12,108 nt of DNA from an uncultured Collinsella sp. (GCA_958348565.1 CATVZP010000057.1:1-12108), one strand, 5' to 3'; numbered from the stretch's first letter, positions 1 to 5,655 are shown. Numbers and translations are program-made. Notes: a model not told the origin generated them from the letters alone.

Positions 1-44
1 GTGGGCTTAAAAGGGTTTGTTTGCATGTGAGCCACCTTTGCTCA

Positions 45-109
45 AGATATAGCAAGATATAGCAAAGTATAGCAAGATATAGCAAAATATAGTGAGATAT
101 AGCAAAGTA
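45..109. repeat. 10-bp AT-rich tandem repeat (AGATATAGCA type)
   Basis: Six consecutive 10-base units, three of them exact AGATATAGCA copies and the others one to three changes away, followed by a decayed seventh (AAGTA). The units start at 45, 55, 65, 75, 85, 95 and 105. The block is sharply AT-rich against the surrounding DNA. A 10-bp period is close to one helical turn, so the A/T steps are in phase and the block may be bent. It could be a protein-binding array or simply a slippage-prone minisatellite; the sequence does not decide. Confidence 0.8.
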
Positions 110-234
110 AGCGCTACTCGCGGGTTTTGCGGTGGTGCTATTTTCCAAATGCCGCGCGGATAAAGCGCTGGGCGAACAGCTTGTTGGCAACTCACGAGGG
201 CTCGGGGTGCCAATTTGGGGTGCAGTAGTGCTGC

Positions 235-394
235 GCCACGAAAAGGGCCTATCTACTACGTTTAAGCCGCAGGGGTCAACCATAGTCGGCTTTTTCGAAA
301 ATCGACAAGCTGTCTACCTGCGGTTTTGTTTTCACGGTTTTCGGTATGGCCGAGGCTGTCCGTGTTAACGTAGTAGATGGGCCACTTTTGTGGC
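235..394. repeat. ~160-bp element with ~30-bp imperfect terminal inverted repeats
   Basis: The left arm (235-265) and right arm (365-394) are reverse complements with a few single-base differences or gaps. The shared core is ATCTACTACGTT at 251-262 on the left and its complement at 367-378 on the right. Outer parts GCCACGAAAAG and CTTTTGTGGC also pair. A nested pair CCGCAGG (267-273) and CCTGCGG (317-323) continues the symmetry inward, so a transcript could fold into one long branched hairpin. There is no transposase gene. I infer a MITE-like or REP-like intergenic repeat, or a structured RNA. Copy number in the genome cannot be seen from here. Confidence 0.6.
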
Positions 395-430
395 AAGGGG
401 GCCGATCTGCGGGCCAGGGTAGCTAAAAGA

Positions 431-465
431 GCCCCGTCCCAAAAAGACTGATTGGGAGCTGGGGC
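431..465 (-). terminator. GC-rich hairpin, terminator-like on the - strand
   Basis: GCCCC (431-435) pairs with GGGGC (461-465), and TCCCAA (437-442) pairs with TTGGGA (452-457). The inner loop is short and the two stem blocks are joined by an unequal bulge. Read on the - strand the stem is followed by TCTTTT (425-430), the look of a weak intrinsic terminator. On the + strand no T-run follows. No - strand gene lies just to the right, so its role is unclear. It might instead be a regulatory structure upstream of the GntR-type gene, or another repeat. Confidence 0.4.
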
Positions 466-527
466 GTGTCGATGCGATAGTATTGCATGGTGGTATTCGA
501 CTAACCGAGGGTTTATCCGAGGGCTTT

Positions 528-1220
528 ATGGAACAACGCCAGCATAATCAGAGCCTGCAAGACCAGGCATACAACGCATTGCGCTCCAAGATTATCTATG
601 CCGAGCTCAAACCCGGCACGCGTCTTTCGGCGATTGGTCTGGAAAAGGAGACGGGAATCGGGCGCACGCCCATTCGCGAGTCCTTTGTGCGCCTGCGTGA
701 GCAGGAGCTGGTGGAAACGCGTCCCAAAAGCGGCACCTATGTCTCAAAAATCAGCATGGAGCGCGCCGAGAACGCCTGCTTCTTGCGCGAGAAACTCGAG
801 CGAAGCGTGCTTATTAAATGCTGTTCGGCCGCCTCGCCCGAGCAAAAGCAGCGGCTCGAGCAGATTCTTGCCGAGTCCGAGTCGCTCGACCATAGCGAAA
901 CGCGTCGCTTTTTCGATCTGGACAACCTGTTCCATGAGACGTGTTTTGAGATTGCCGGCCGTCACATGTTGTGGGATTGGATGAAGAGCGTCAACACACA
1001 TTTTGAGCGATACAACTGGTTGCGTATGGTGTCGCAGGACCTGGATTGGGAGCCGATTCGTCGGCAGCATCGCCGGATTCTCGAGGCCATTAAGAGGGGC
1101 GATACCGATGCGGCGAGCTATCTGGCAGAGACGCACTTGCACCTGATGCCCGAGGAGCAGGGCCCGGTTATCGCCTTGCATCCTGACTATTTTGAGCTGT
1201 CTAAAGACTCGGCTATCTAG
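528..1220 (+). CDS. GntR family regulator, FadR subfamily (FCD domain)
   Basis: Predicted one-component transcription factor of about 230 aa that binds an operator as a dimer and senses a small acid or sugar acid. The N-terminal winged helix (residues ~9-72) has the typical GntR pattern: the R-x-K-I-I helix, then L-K-P-G-T-R-L, then R-T-P-I-R-E and the wing K-S-G-T-Y-V. The C-terminal all-helical FCD domain (~80-215) keeps the metal-binding set that marks this subfamily: D132, H136, H181 and H203. I prefer ATG at 528, preceded by GAGGG (519-523), because it gives the usual short N-terminus. An in-frame TTG at 483 would add 15 unlike residues. There is no metabolic operon beside it, so the effector and targets cannot be inferred. 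A LacI-type regulator follows 124 nt downstream. FadR-subfamily assignment is firm; function is unknown. Confidence 0.9.
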   Translation: MEQRQHNQSLQDQAYNALRSKIIYAELKPGTRLSAIGLEKETGIGRTPIRESFVRLREQELVETRPKSGTYVSKISMERAENACFLREKLERSVLIKCCSAASPEQKQRLEQILAESESLDHSETRRFFDLDNLFHETCFEIAGRHMLWDWMKSVNTHFERYNWLRMVSQDLDWEPIRRQHRRILEAIKRGDTDAASYLAETHLHLMPEEQGPVIALHPDYFELSKDSAI

Positions 1221-1244
1221 CCCATTATCGCATCTGCTCGAGAC

Positions 1245-1278
1245 GCAAAAACGATGCTGCTCACCTACAGCGTTTTGC
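1245..1278. promoter_or_regulatory. Imperfect inverted repeat upstream of the LacI-type gene
   Basis: GCAAAA-ACG (1245-1253) pairs with CGTTTTGC (1271-1278), and GCTG (1256-1259) pairs with CAGC (1268-1271), with a bulged A and a two-base insertion on the left. It lies in the 124-nt gap between the GntR-type stop and the LacI-type start. It could be an operator for either regulator, or a weak terminator, although no clean T-run follows. A second AT-rich palindrome, TTTTTAAAAA, lies at about 1286-1296. Confidence 0.35.
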
Positions 1279-1344
1279 AACTGAGATTTTTAAAAAATGC
1301 CTAAAATGGCTCAGGCTGCCGACAATGGGGAAACGGGGTGCGCT

Positions 1345-2367
1345 ATGGCGCAGATGAGAATCAAGGACATTGCCGTCGAGGCGGGCGTGAGTCCGGCCAC
1401 GGTCTCGCGCTATCTCAACAACCGTCCCGGGCAAATGACCGAGGAGACTCGTGCCCGCATTGCCGAGGTCATCGAGCGCACCGGCTATCGCCCGCGTGCC
1501 GCCGCACGCAATCTGCGCTCCTCGCGCACCAATCTCATCGGCGTGATCTTGGCCGACATCGCCAACCCATTCTCGAGCGCCATGCTCGAAGGACTTTCCG
1601 CCAGTGCCGCCGCGCGCGGCTGCTCGCTTATGGCGGCCATTAGCGGCAACGATCCCGCTAAGGAAGCAGAGTCGCTCACCAGACTTATCGATGCCGGCGC
1701 GGACGGCCTGGTCGTCAACACCTGTGGAGGCAACGACGAGGCAATCGCCGCGGCAGCGGGGCGCCTGCCCGTTGTGCTGCTCGACCGCGATGCTGCCGAC
1801 GGCGGCGTCGATCTGGTGGCATCTAACAACCGTGAGCTGGTCGCCGGCTTGGTAGACGCCTTGACCGCCGCTGGCAGCGAGCGTCTGTGCCTGCTCACCG
1901 AGGCAAGCGACGACAGCCCCGTCCGTCGCGAGCGCGCCGAGGCCTTTACCGACGAGCTTTCGCACCGCGGCCTTGCGGGCGAGGTTGTCACCCTGGCCGA
2001 TGGCGGCGCCACGGGCGTTGGCCGCTTGGACGAGACTATCCGCGACTATGTAGGCAAAAAGCTCGGCCTCATTGCCGTCGACGGCCTGGTCTTTCTGCGT
2101 CTGACCGAGGCGCTGACGCAGCTGGGACCCTCGTTGCCGGCGGGTCTCAAAATCGCGACGTTTGACGATTGCCCCTGGAACCGCGTGCTCTTTGGCGGCG
2201 TGACCACGGCCGCGCAAGACACCCTCATCATCGCCGAGCGCGTGGTCGAGCGCCTCTCCGAGCGCATCGACGTTGTTACCACTACGGTGGGCGAGGCCGC
2301 AAAGCTCGCCCCCAAGCGCATCGAGGTTCCCGGTCACATCGAACACCGCGCATCAACCTCGCGCTAG
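1345..2367 (+). CDS. LacI family transcriptional regulator
   Basis: Sugar- or metabolite-responsive DNA-binding regulator of 340 aa, the usual family length. The N-terminal helix-turn-helix is classic: IKDIAVEAGVSPATVSRYL at residues 6-24. It is followed by the hinge region (A-A-R-N-L-R-S-S, ~50-57) and a periplasmic-binding-protein-like ligand domain beginning N-L-I-G-V-I-L-A-D-I-A-N-P-F. The late segment F-D-D-x-P-W with a following G-V-T-T is reminiscent of the KdgR-like branch, but that is only an impression and does not fix the sugar. The start is taken at ATG 1345, with GGGG at 1335-1338 as a weak RBS; 1354 is an alternative and 1297 would add residues unlike the family. No sugar transport or catabolic genes are adjacent. 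It ends 42 nt before the toxin-antitoxin operon, which has its own promoter signals. Confidence 0.93.
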   Translation: MAQMRIKDIAVEAGVSPATVSRYLNNRPGQMTEETRARIAEVIERTGYRPRAAARNLRSSRTNLIGVILADIANPFSSAMLEGLSASAAARGCSLMAAISGNDPAKEAESLTRLIDAGADGLVVNTCGGNDEAIAAAAGRLPVVLLDRDAADGGVDLVASNNRELVAGLVDALTAAGSERLCLLTEASDDSPVRRERAEAFTDELSHRGLAGEVVTLADGGATGVGRLDETIRDYVGKKLGLIAVDGLVFLRLTEALTQLGPSLPAGLKIATFDDCPWNRVLFGGVTTAAQDTLIIAERVVERLSERIDVVTTTVGEAAKLAPKRIEVPGHIEHRASTSR

Positions 2368-2369
2368 TT

Positions 2370-2399
2370 TGTATGATAATATATAGACAATGTCATACA
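2370..2399. promoter_or_regulatory. Palindromic operator/promoter of the toxin-antitoxin operon
   Basis: A perfect 7-bp inverted repeat, TGTATGA (2370-2376) and TCATACA (2393-2399), flanks a very AT-rich core (TAATATATAGAC). It contains -10-like sequences such as TATGAT (2372-2377). The right arm runs into the AGGAGG ribosome-binding site (2399-2404), five bases before the ATG at 2410. The antitoxin begins with a ribbon-helix-helix domain, a family that binds such palindromes, so autorepression is the natural inference. No convincing -35 box is visible. Confidence 0.6.
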
Positions 2400-2409
2400 G
2401 GAGGTATCC

Positions 2410-2904
2410 ATGGCTGCGTCTGTGCTGAGTGTGCGAGTGGACTCGTCAATTAAAGATTCATTTGCCGAGCTGTGCGAAGAACTTGGCATGACTTCGTCTG
2501 TTGCGGTCAATATGTTTATGAGGCAGATGCTGCGCGAGCGCTCTCTGCCGTTTGTTCCTTCACTTGGTAAAAGCTCTGCGAGCGAAAGCGCCGCGACGGG
2601 CATTTTGGATACTGCCCAGATTGAGTCCGCCGTCCGCGAGGCAGCTAGCACGATTCCCGCTATCAAGACCGTGATCCTTTTTGGTTCGTATGCCCGTGGC
2701 GAGGCGCATGCCGATAGTGATATTGACTTGCGTCTCGAAGTCGATCGCGAGCGGGGCTTTGGTCTTTTCGCGTTATCGGCGTTTGGCGAGGCGGTGCGCA
2801 AAGAAACCGGGAAGCAGGTTGACCTCGTCTCGAGTGACTATCTTGATGATGATCTTGCCGCGGTAATCGAGCGTGAAGGAGTGATCCTTTATGATCGCGC
2901 GTAA
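2410..2904 (+). CDS. Fused antitoxin: RelB/DinJ-like RHH domain + MNT nucleotidyltransferase
   Basis: Predicted antitoxin of 164 aa with two parts. Residues ~1-50 are a ribbon-helix-helix domain of RelB/DinJ type: the strand S-V-L-S-V-R-V-D, the helices of E-E-L-G-M-T, and N-M-F-M-R-Q-M-L-R-E-R-x-L-P-F. Residues ~75-164 are a minimal nucleotidyltransferase (MNT) with GSYARGEAHADSDIDL at 92-107, giving catalytic D104 and D106, and a third carboxylate at D138 in V-D-L-V. In HEPN-MNT (type VII) systems the MNT protein neutralises the HEPN RNase by adding AMP to a tyrosine. DinJ-type domains normally pair with YafQ/RelE toxins, so this fusion is unusual. The start has a strong AGGAGG. The gene overlaps the HEPN gene by 14 nt, implying translational coupling. 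Its base composition looks less GC-rich than the neighbours, consistent with transfer. Confidence 0.88.
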   Translation: MAASVLSVRVDSSIKDSFAELCEELGMTSSVAVNMFMRQMLRERSLPFVPSLGKSSASESAATGILDTAQIESAVREAASTIPAIKTVILFGSYARGEAHADSDIDLRLEVDRERGFGLFALSAFGEAVRKETGKQVDLVSSDYLDDDLAAVIEREGVILYDRA

Positions 2905-3262
2905 GTCAGACAGCCTTCGCGCCCAAGAGGTTTTGGAGGCCATCTCTGAAACGAACGAGCGCATCAAGGCTTTTGATATCACCGAGGACCAGTTTCTGCA
3001 TGCGAATGACGTGCGGACGAGGGCGTTGGCGGACTCCCTTTTGATGTGTGCGCTTAGGGTGACGGAAGAGGCGGGCAAGTTGTCGGAACGCTCGCAGCGG
3101 CTTCATCCCGAAATTGAATGGCGTGGAATTATCGGCATGAGAAATTATCTTGCGCATGATTACGGCAATGTCGACCGCTCGGTTGTTTGGGATGCAGTGA
3201 CGATGGAGTTCCCTGCGCTGGAACGAGCCTGTAGACAAATTGTCTCCGAATTTGAACGCTAG
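2891..3262 (+). CDS. HEPN domain toxin (DUF86-type ribonuclease)
   Basis: Predicted toxin of 123 aa, all helical, the typical size of DUF86/HepT proteins. The HEPN active-site motif R-x4-H-x-Y is intact as R84, H89 and Y91 in R-N-Y-L-A-H-D-Y-G. R and H form the RNase centre in characterised members, and the Tyr is the residue AMPylated by the partner MNT enzyme. The start at ATG 2891 is inside the upstream gene and has AAGGAG (2876-2881) nine bases before it. The pair forms one operon. Its RNA target is unknown (tRNA or mRNA cleavage is known in the family). Assignment to family is firm; toxicity is inferred. Confidence 0.9.
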   Translation: MIARKSDSLRAQEVLEAISETNERIKAFDITEDQFLHANDVRTRALADSLLMCALRVTEEAGKLSERSQRLHPEIEWRGIIGMRNYLAHDYGNVDRSVVWDAVTMEFPALERACRQIVSEFER

Positions 3263-3263
3263 C

Positions 3264-3299
3264 CGCTCGTTCGCAACTGCCTGTTCGCGCGCGTTTTTT
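3264..3299 (+). terminator. Possible weak terminator after the HEPN gene
   Basis: CGCTCG (3264-3269) can pair with CGCGCG (3288-3293) with one mismatch, directly followed by six T (3294-3299). It starts two bases after the HEPN stop. The loop is long (18 nt) and the stem is short, so efficiency would be low. Confidence 0.3.
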
Positions 3300-3315
3300 G
3301 AGCGCTTGATACGCT

Positions 3316-3361
3316 TTAACCCTGCGGAAACATTTTTCTGCGATAGTATCTGCGATATAGA
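3316..3361 (+). promoter_or_regulatory. GlnR-box-like site and putative promoter of the glutamine synthetase homologue
   Basis: TTAAC (3316-3320), six bases, then GAAAC (3327-3331) matches the actinobacterial GlnR half-box pattern (g)TnAC-n6-GAAAC. A second GAAAC lies at 3368-3372. Candidate -10 boxes are TAGTAT (3344-3349) and TATAGA (3356-3361); the second would place the box centre near -44, fitting activation with a poor -35 (TTTTTC, 3333-3338). A direct repeat CTGCGATA (3338-3345, 3350-3357) with 12-bp period overlaps this area. The GlnR-like gene is next downstream. This is pattern matching by eye, not a scored search. Confidence 0.45.
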
Positions 3362-3396
3362 CCAGTCGAAACCCGCCCGAAAGAAAGGGGAGCGAC

Positions 3397-4734
3397 ATGA
3401 ACCAGCAGAACATCGATTACGTACTTCGTTCCGTAGAGCAGCGTGACATCCGCTTTGTGCGTCTGTGGTTTGTCGACATTCTCGGCCGCCTCAAGAACTT
3501 TGCCATTAGCCCCGAGGACCTCGAGGTCGCTTTTGAGGAGGGTATTGGCTTTGACGGCTCCGCCATCGAGGGCTTTGCCACGCCCGAGGAAGCCGACATG
3601 CTCGCATTCCCTGATGCTTCGACCTTCCAGATTTTGCCGTGGCGCCCGAGCCACAACGGCGTCGCCCGCGTGTTCTGCGACGTGTGCACCCCCGACCGCA
3701 AGCCCTTCGCCGGCGACCCGCGCGACGCCCTGCGCCGCATGTTCCGCAAGGCCGAGAAAGCTGGCTATCTGCTCAACGTGGGTGCCGAGCTGGAGTATTA
3801 CTACTTCCCCGACGAGCACACCCCCGAGCCGCTCGACAACGTGGGCTACTTCGATCTTTCGGTGAGCGATGCCGCCCGCGACCTGCGCCGCAACACGGTC
3901 CTCACGCTCGAGAAGATGTCCGTGCCCGTGGAGTACACCTTCCATGCCGCCGGTCGCTCACAGCACGGCATGAGCCTGCGCCACGCCGAGGCCCTGAGCA
4001 TGTCCGACGCCATCACCACGGCCAAACTCATCATTAAGCAGCAGGCCTACGAGAGCGGTTGCCACGCCTCCTTTATGCCCAAACCGTTGGCGGGCGAGGA
4101 CGGCAGCGCCATGTTTTTGCATCAGTCGCTGTTCGACCACGACGGCAACAACGTCTTTTGGGGCGAGGACGACGAGAAGTACCATCTCTCCGATATCGCC
4201 AAGCACTACATGGCCGGCATCTTGGCGCACGCGCGCGAGATCAGCGCCATCACCAACCCCACGGTCAACTCGTACAAGCGTATCACCACGGGTGGCGACT
4301 CCGTGCCGCAGTACGCCACGTGGGGCCTGCGCAACCGCGCGAGCATGATCCGCATCCCGGTCTACAAGCCCGGCAAACAGCTGTCCACGCGCATCGAGCT
4401 TCGTAGCCCCGACCCCATGGCCAATCCGTACCTGGTCAACGCCGTCACGCTGGCGGCTGGTCTGGACGGCATCGAGCGTAAGCTGGAGCTCCCGCCCGAG
4501 GCCACGGCCGAGACACTCAAACTCACCGACCGTCAGATGCTCGAGGCCGGCTACACGCCGCTGCCGCGCTCGCTCAAAGAGGCGCTCGACGTCTTTGAGG
4601 ACTCGCAGTTTATGAAGGATGCCCTCGGCGAGCACATCCACAGCTTCTTCCTCAAAAAGAAGCGCAACGAGTGGCATAAGTTTGAGTCCACGATCACCGA
4701 GTGGGAGATCAAGCATTATCTGGCGAACTCCTAA
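3397..4734 (+). CDS. Type I glutamine synthetase homologue (GlnA2-like) with altered active site
   Basis: A 445-aa protein of the glutamine synthetase I fold: N-terminal beta-grasp with R-F-V-R-L-W-F-x-D-I-L-G and F-D-G-S-A-I-E-G-F, then the catalytic domain. Overall it most resembles the actinobacterial GlnA2 group and lacks the adenylylation tyrosine loop. E131 and E133 (GAELE), Y in G-Y-F-D, N-S-Y-K-R (291-295) and E334 (R-I-E-L-R) are kept. Compared with Bacillus GlnA by an ungapped alignment of this stretch, two metal-site Glu become A184 and G191 (S-Q-H-G), and the metal-site His in G-S-G-M-H becomes F240 (G-S-A-M-F). The second Ser of D-G-S-S is A56, and the flap Glu of G-Y-E-A-P is missing (G-G-D-S-V-P). 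Normal glutamine synthesis is therefore doubtful. It may use another amine, or be a non-catalytic partner in nitrogen control. RBS AAGGGGAG lies at 3385-3392. A GlnR-like gene follows 50 nt downstream. The family call is firm and the activity is uncertain. Confidence 0.88.
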   Translation: MNQQNIDYVLRSVEQRDIRFVRLWFVDILGRLKNFAISPEDLEVAFEEGIGFDGSAIEGFATPEEADMLAFPDASTFQILPWRPSHNGVARVFCDVCTPDRKPFAGDPRDALRRMFRKAEKAGYLLNVGAELEYYYFPDEHTPEPLDNVGYFDLSVSDAARDLRRNTVLTLEKMSVPVEYTFHAAGRSQHGMSLRHAEALSMSDAITTAKLIIKQQAYESGCHASFMPKPLAGEDGSAMFLHQSLFDHDGNNVFWGEDDEKYHLSDIAKHYMAGILAHAREISAITNPTVNSYKRITTGGDSVPQYATWGLRNRASMIRIPVYKPGKQLSTRIELRSPDPMANPYLVNAVTLAAGLDGIERKLELPPEATAETLKLTDRQMLEAGYTPLPRSLKEALDVFEDSQFMKDALGEHIHSFFLKKKRNEWHKFESTITEWEIKHYLANS

Positions 4735-4784
4735 TCGCGCTGGCTTGTTCCAGTACGATTGAGCTCATTTCCTTGGAGGCCGAT

Positions 4785-5447
4785 ATGTCCGAAAAGAGTG
4801 CCCTGTTCATGGCGCGCACGACGCGCTTCCACGAGTTTGCCCGCAGCTTGACGACCACCCTGGGTGTCGAGGTGAGCCTGGCTACCCCCGATTCGCCGAC
4901 TGCAGCGCACGACTTTGACCTGCTGATCCTCGATTCCGACGGCATCCGCAGCGACCGCATCGATCAGATTGCCAAATGGCTCGACGACCGCGGCGGCGTC
5001 CCCATGCTGGTGATCGTCGACGACGAGGCGCTCGGCACCCTGCGCCTGCCGAATCACGCGCATGCCGACTTTGTATGCCCCACGGCGACGCCCAACGAGC
5101 TTAAGGCTCGCGCGCAGCGCCTGATGGGCGAGGAAGAGACCGTCGCCGCCGACGATGTGCTCAACATCGATAACCTCGAGATTAACCTGGCTACCTACCA
5201 GGTGACGCTCGATAACGAGCCCATCGACCTGACGCTGATGGAGTATTCGCTGCTGAGCTTTTTGGCGACGCACCCCAACCGTGCCTACAGCCGCGAGGTG
5301 CTGCTGCACCGCGTGTGGGGCTTTGAGTACTGCGGCGGTACGCGTACCGTCGACGTGCACATCCGACGCATCCGCTCCAAGGTGGGCCCGCAGATCGCGG
5401 CACACATCACCACCGTCCGCGGCGTGGGCTATCTGTTTAAGGACTAG
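4785..5447 (+). CDS. GlnR-like orphan response regulator (OmpR/PhoB winged helix)
   Basis: A 220-aa regulator. The N-terminal half (1-~115) is a degenerate receiver domain: the paired acidic residues normally near the N-terminus are absent, but D50 in L-L-I-L-D-S-D-G sits where actinobacterial GlnR has its conserved Asp50. The C-terminal half (125-220) is a full OmpR/PhoB-type DNA-binding domain with L-T-L-M-E-Y-S-L-L-S-F-L, the V-W-G-F-E-Y segment, G-G-T-R-T-V-D-V-H-I-R-R-I-R-S-K and the G-V-G-Y-L-F wing end. No histidine kinase is adjacent. GlnR proteins control nitrogen assimilation without classical phosphorylation. The position after a glutamine synthetase homologue and the GlnR-box-like site at 3316-3331 support this identity. 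Start at ATG 4785 with GGAGG (4775-4779). A terminator follows at 5452. GlnR identity is inferred; a PhoB-like orphan is the alternative. Confidence 0.8.
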   Translation: MSEKSALFMARTTRFHEFARSLTTTLGVEVSLATPDSPTAAHDFDLLILDSDGIRSDRIDQIAKWLDDRGGVPMLVIVDDEALGTLRLPNHAHADFVCPTATPNELKARAQRLMGEEETVAADDVLNIDNLEINLATYQVTLDNEPIDLTLMEYSLLSFLATHPNRAYSREVLLHRVWGFEYCGGTRTVDVHIRRIRSKVGPQIAAHITTVRGVGYLFKD

Positions 5448-5451
5448 ATTT

Positions 5452-5488
5452 CCACCACAAAGGGGACAGGCACCTTCGTGGTGGTTTT
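5452..5488 (+). terminator. Intrinsic terminator after the GlnR-like gene
   Basis: CCACCACAAAGG (5452-5463) pairs with CCTTCGTGGTGG (5473-5484) with one mismatch, followed by TTTT (5485-5488). It starts five bases after the stop codon. The loop carries GGGGACAGG (5462-5470), a core that recurs in a similar form in the palindrome at 7187-7217, so the element may be a REP-type repeat serving as terminator. Confidence 0.65.
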
Positions 5489-5602
5489 GCCGCATGCGTG
5501 GATCCCTTTCGAGCTTGCAGCAGAACTTAAGCCTTCCTAAAAGATTGCGTTCTCATACACGTGCACCCGCATATTGGGGTACAACTCAACGTGAACATTG
5601 AT

Positions 5603-5629
5603 GGCCCGCCACATGTTTGGCGGGCCTTT
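5603..5629 (+). terminator. Perfect GC hairpin in the leader of the HtrA gene
   Basis: GGCCCGCC (5603-5610) and GGCGGGCC (5619-5626) form a perfect 8-bp stem with an 8-nt loop, followed by TTTGGTTATTT. It has terminator shape but lies only 13 nt before the RBS AAGGA (5643-5647) of the HtrA gene. Any promoter for that gene has to lie upstream of or inside the hairpin. It may be an attenuator, a 5'-end stabilising structure, or a second terminator for the upstream unit. Bases 5489-5602 show no gene; -10-like TACAAC (5580-5585) and CATATT (5570-5575) are unconvincing. Confidence 0.5.
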
Positions 5630-5655
5630 GGTTATTTGACGAAAGGATCGCAGCC

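Larger units (their letters stand above)
1..527. other. Gene-free leader region with repeats
   Basis: I see no credible protein gene here. The open frames crossing it (7-213 on -, 132-368 on +) run through the tandem repeat and the inverted-repeat element, have no good RBS and resemble no family I know. The region holds a 10-bp tandem repeat (45-109), a 160-bp inverted-repeat element (235-394) and a hairpin (431-465), described separately. The rest (110-234 and 395-430) shows no recognisable feature. The gene to the left lies outside the window, so part of this could be its downstream region. Confidence 0.7.

Noticed and set aside
45..109. CRISPR-like array
   Set aside because: Units are 10 bp and contiguous, with no unique spacers and no cas genes.
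7..213. 68-aa open frame on the - strand with a hydrophobic repeat (L-Y-L-T-I-F-C-Y-I-L)
   Set aside because: The apparent membrane segment is just the translation of the 10-bp tandem repeat; no RBS and no start context.
132..368. 78-aa open frame on the + strand in the leader region
   Set aside because: Most of it lies in the inverted-repeat element, it has no RBS, and its sequence looks like translated non-coding DNA.
1261..2346. 361-aa open frame on the - strand opposite the LacI-type gene
   Set aside because: Antisense shadow of a full-length, domain-complete LacI protein; no RBS and no family resemblance.
2410..2904. Classic DinJ/YafQ toxin-antitoxin pair
   Set aside because: The N-terminus is DinJ-like, but the rest is an MNT domain and the partner is a HEPN protein, not a RelE/YafQ fold toxin.
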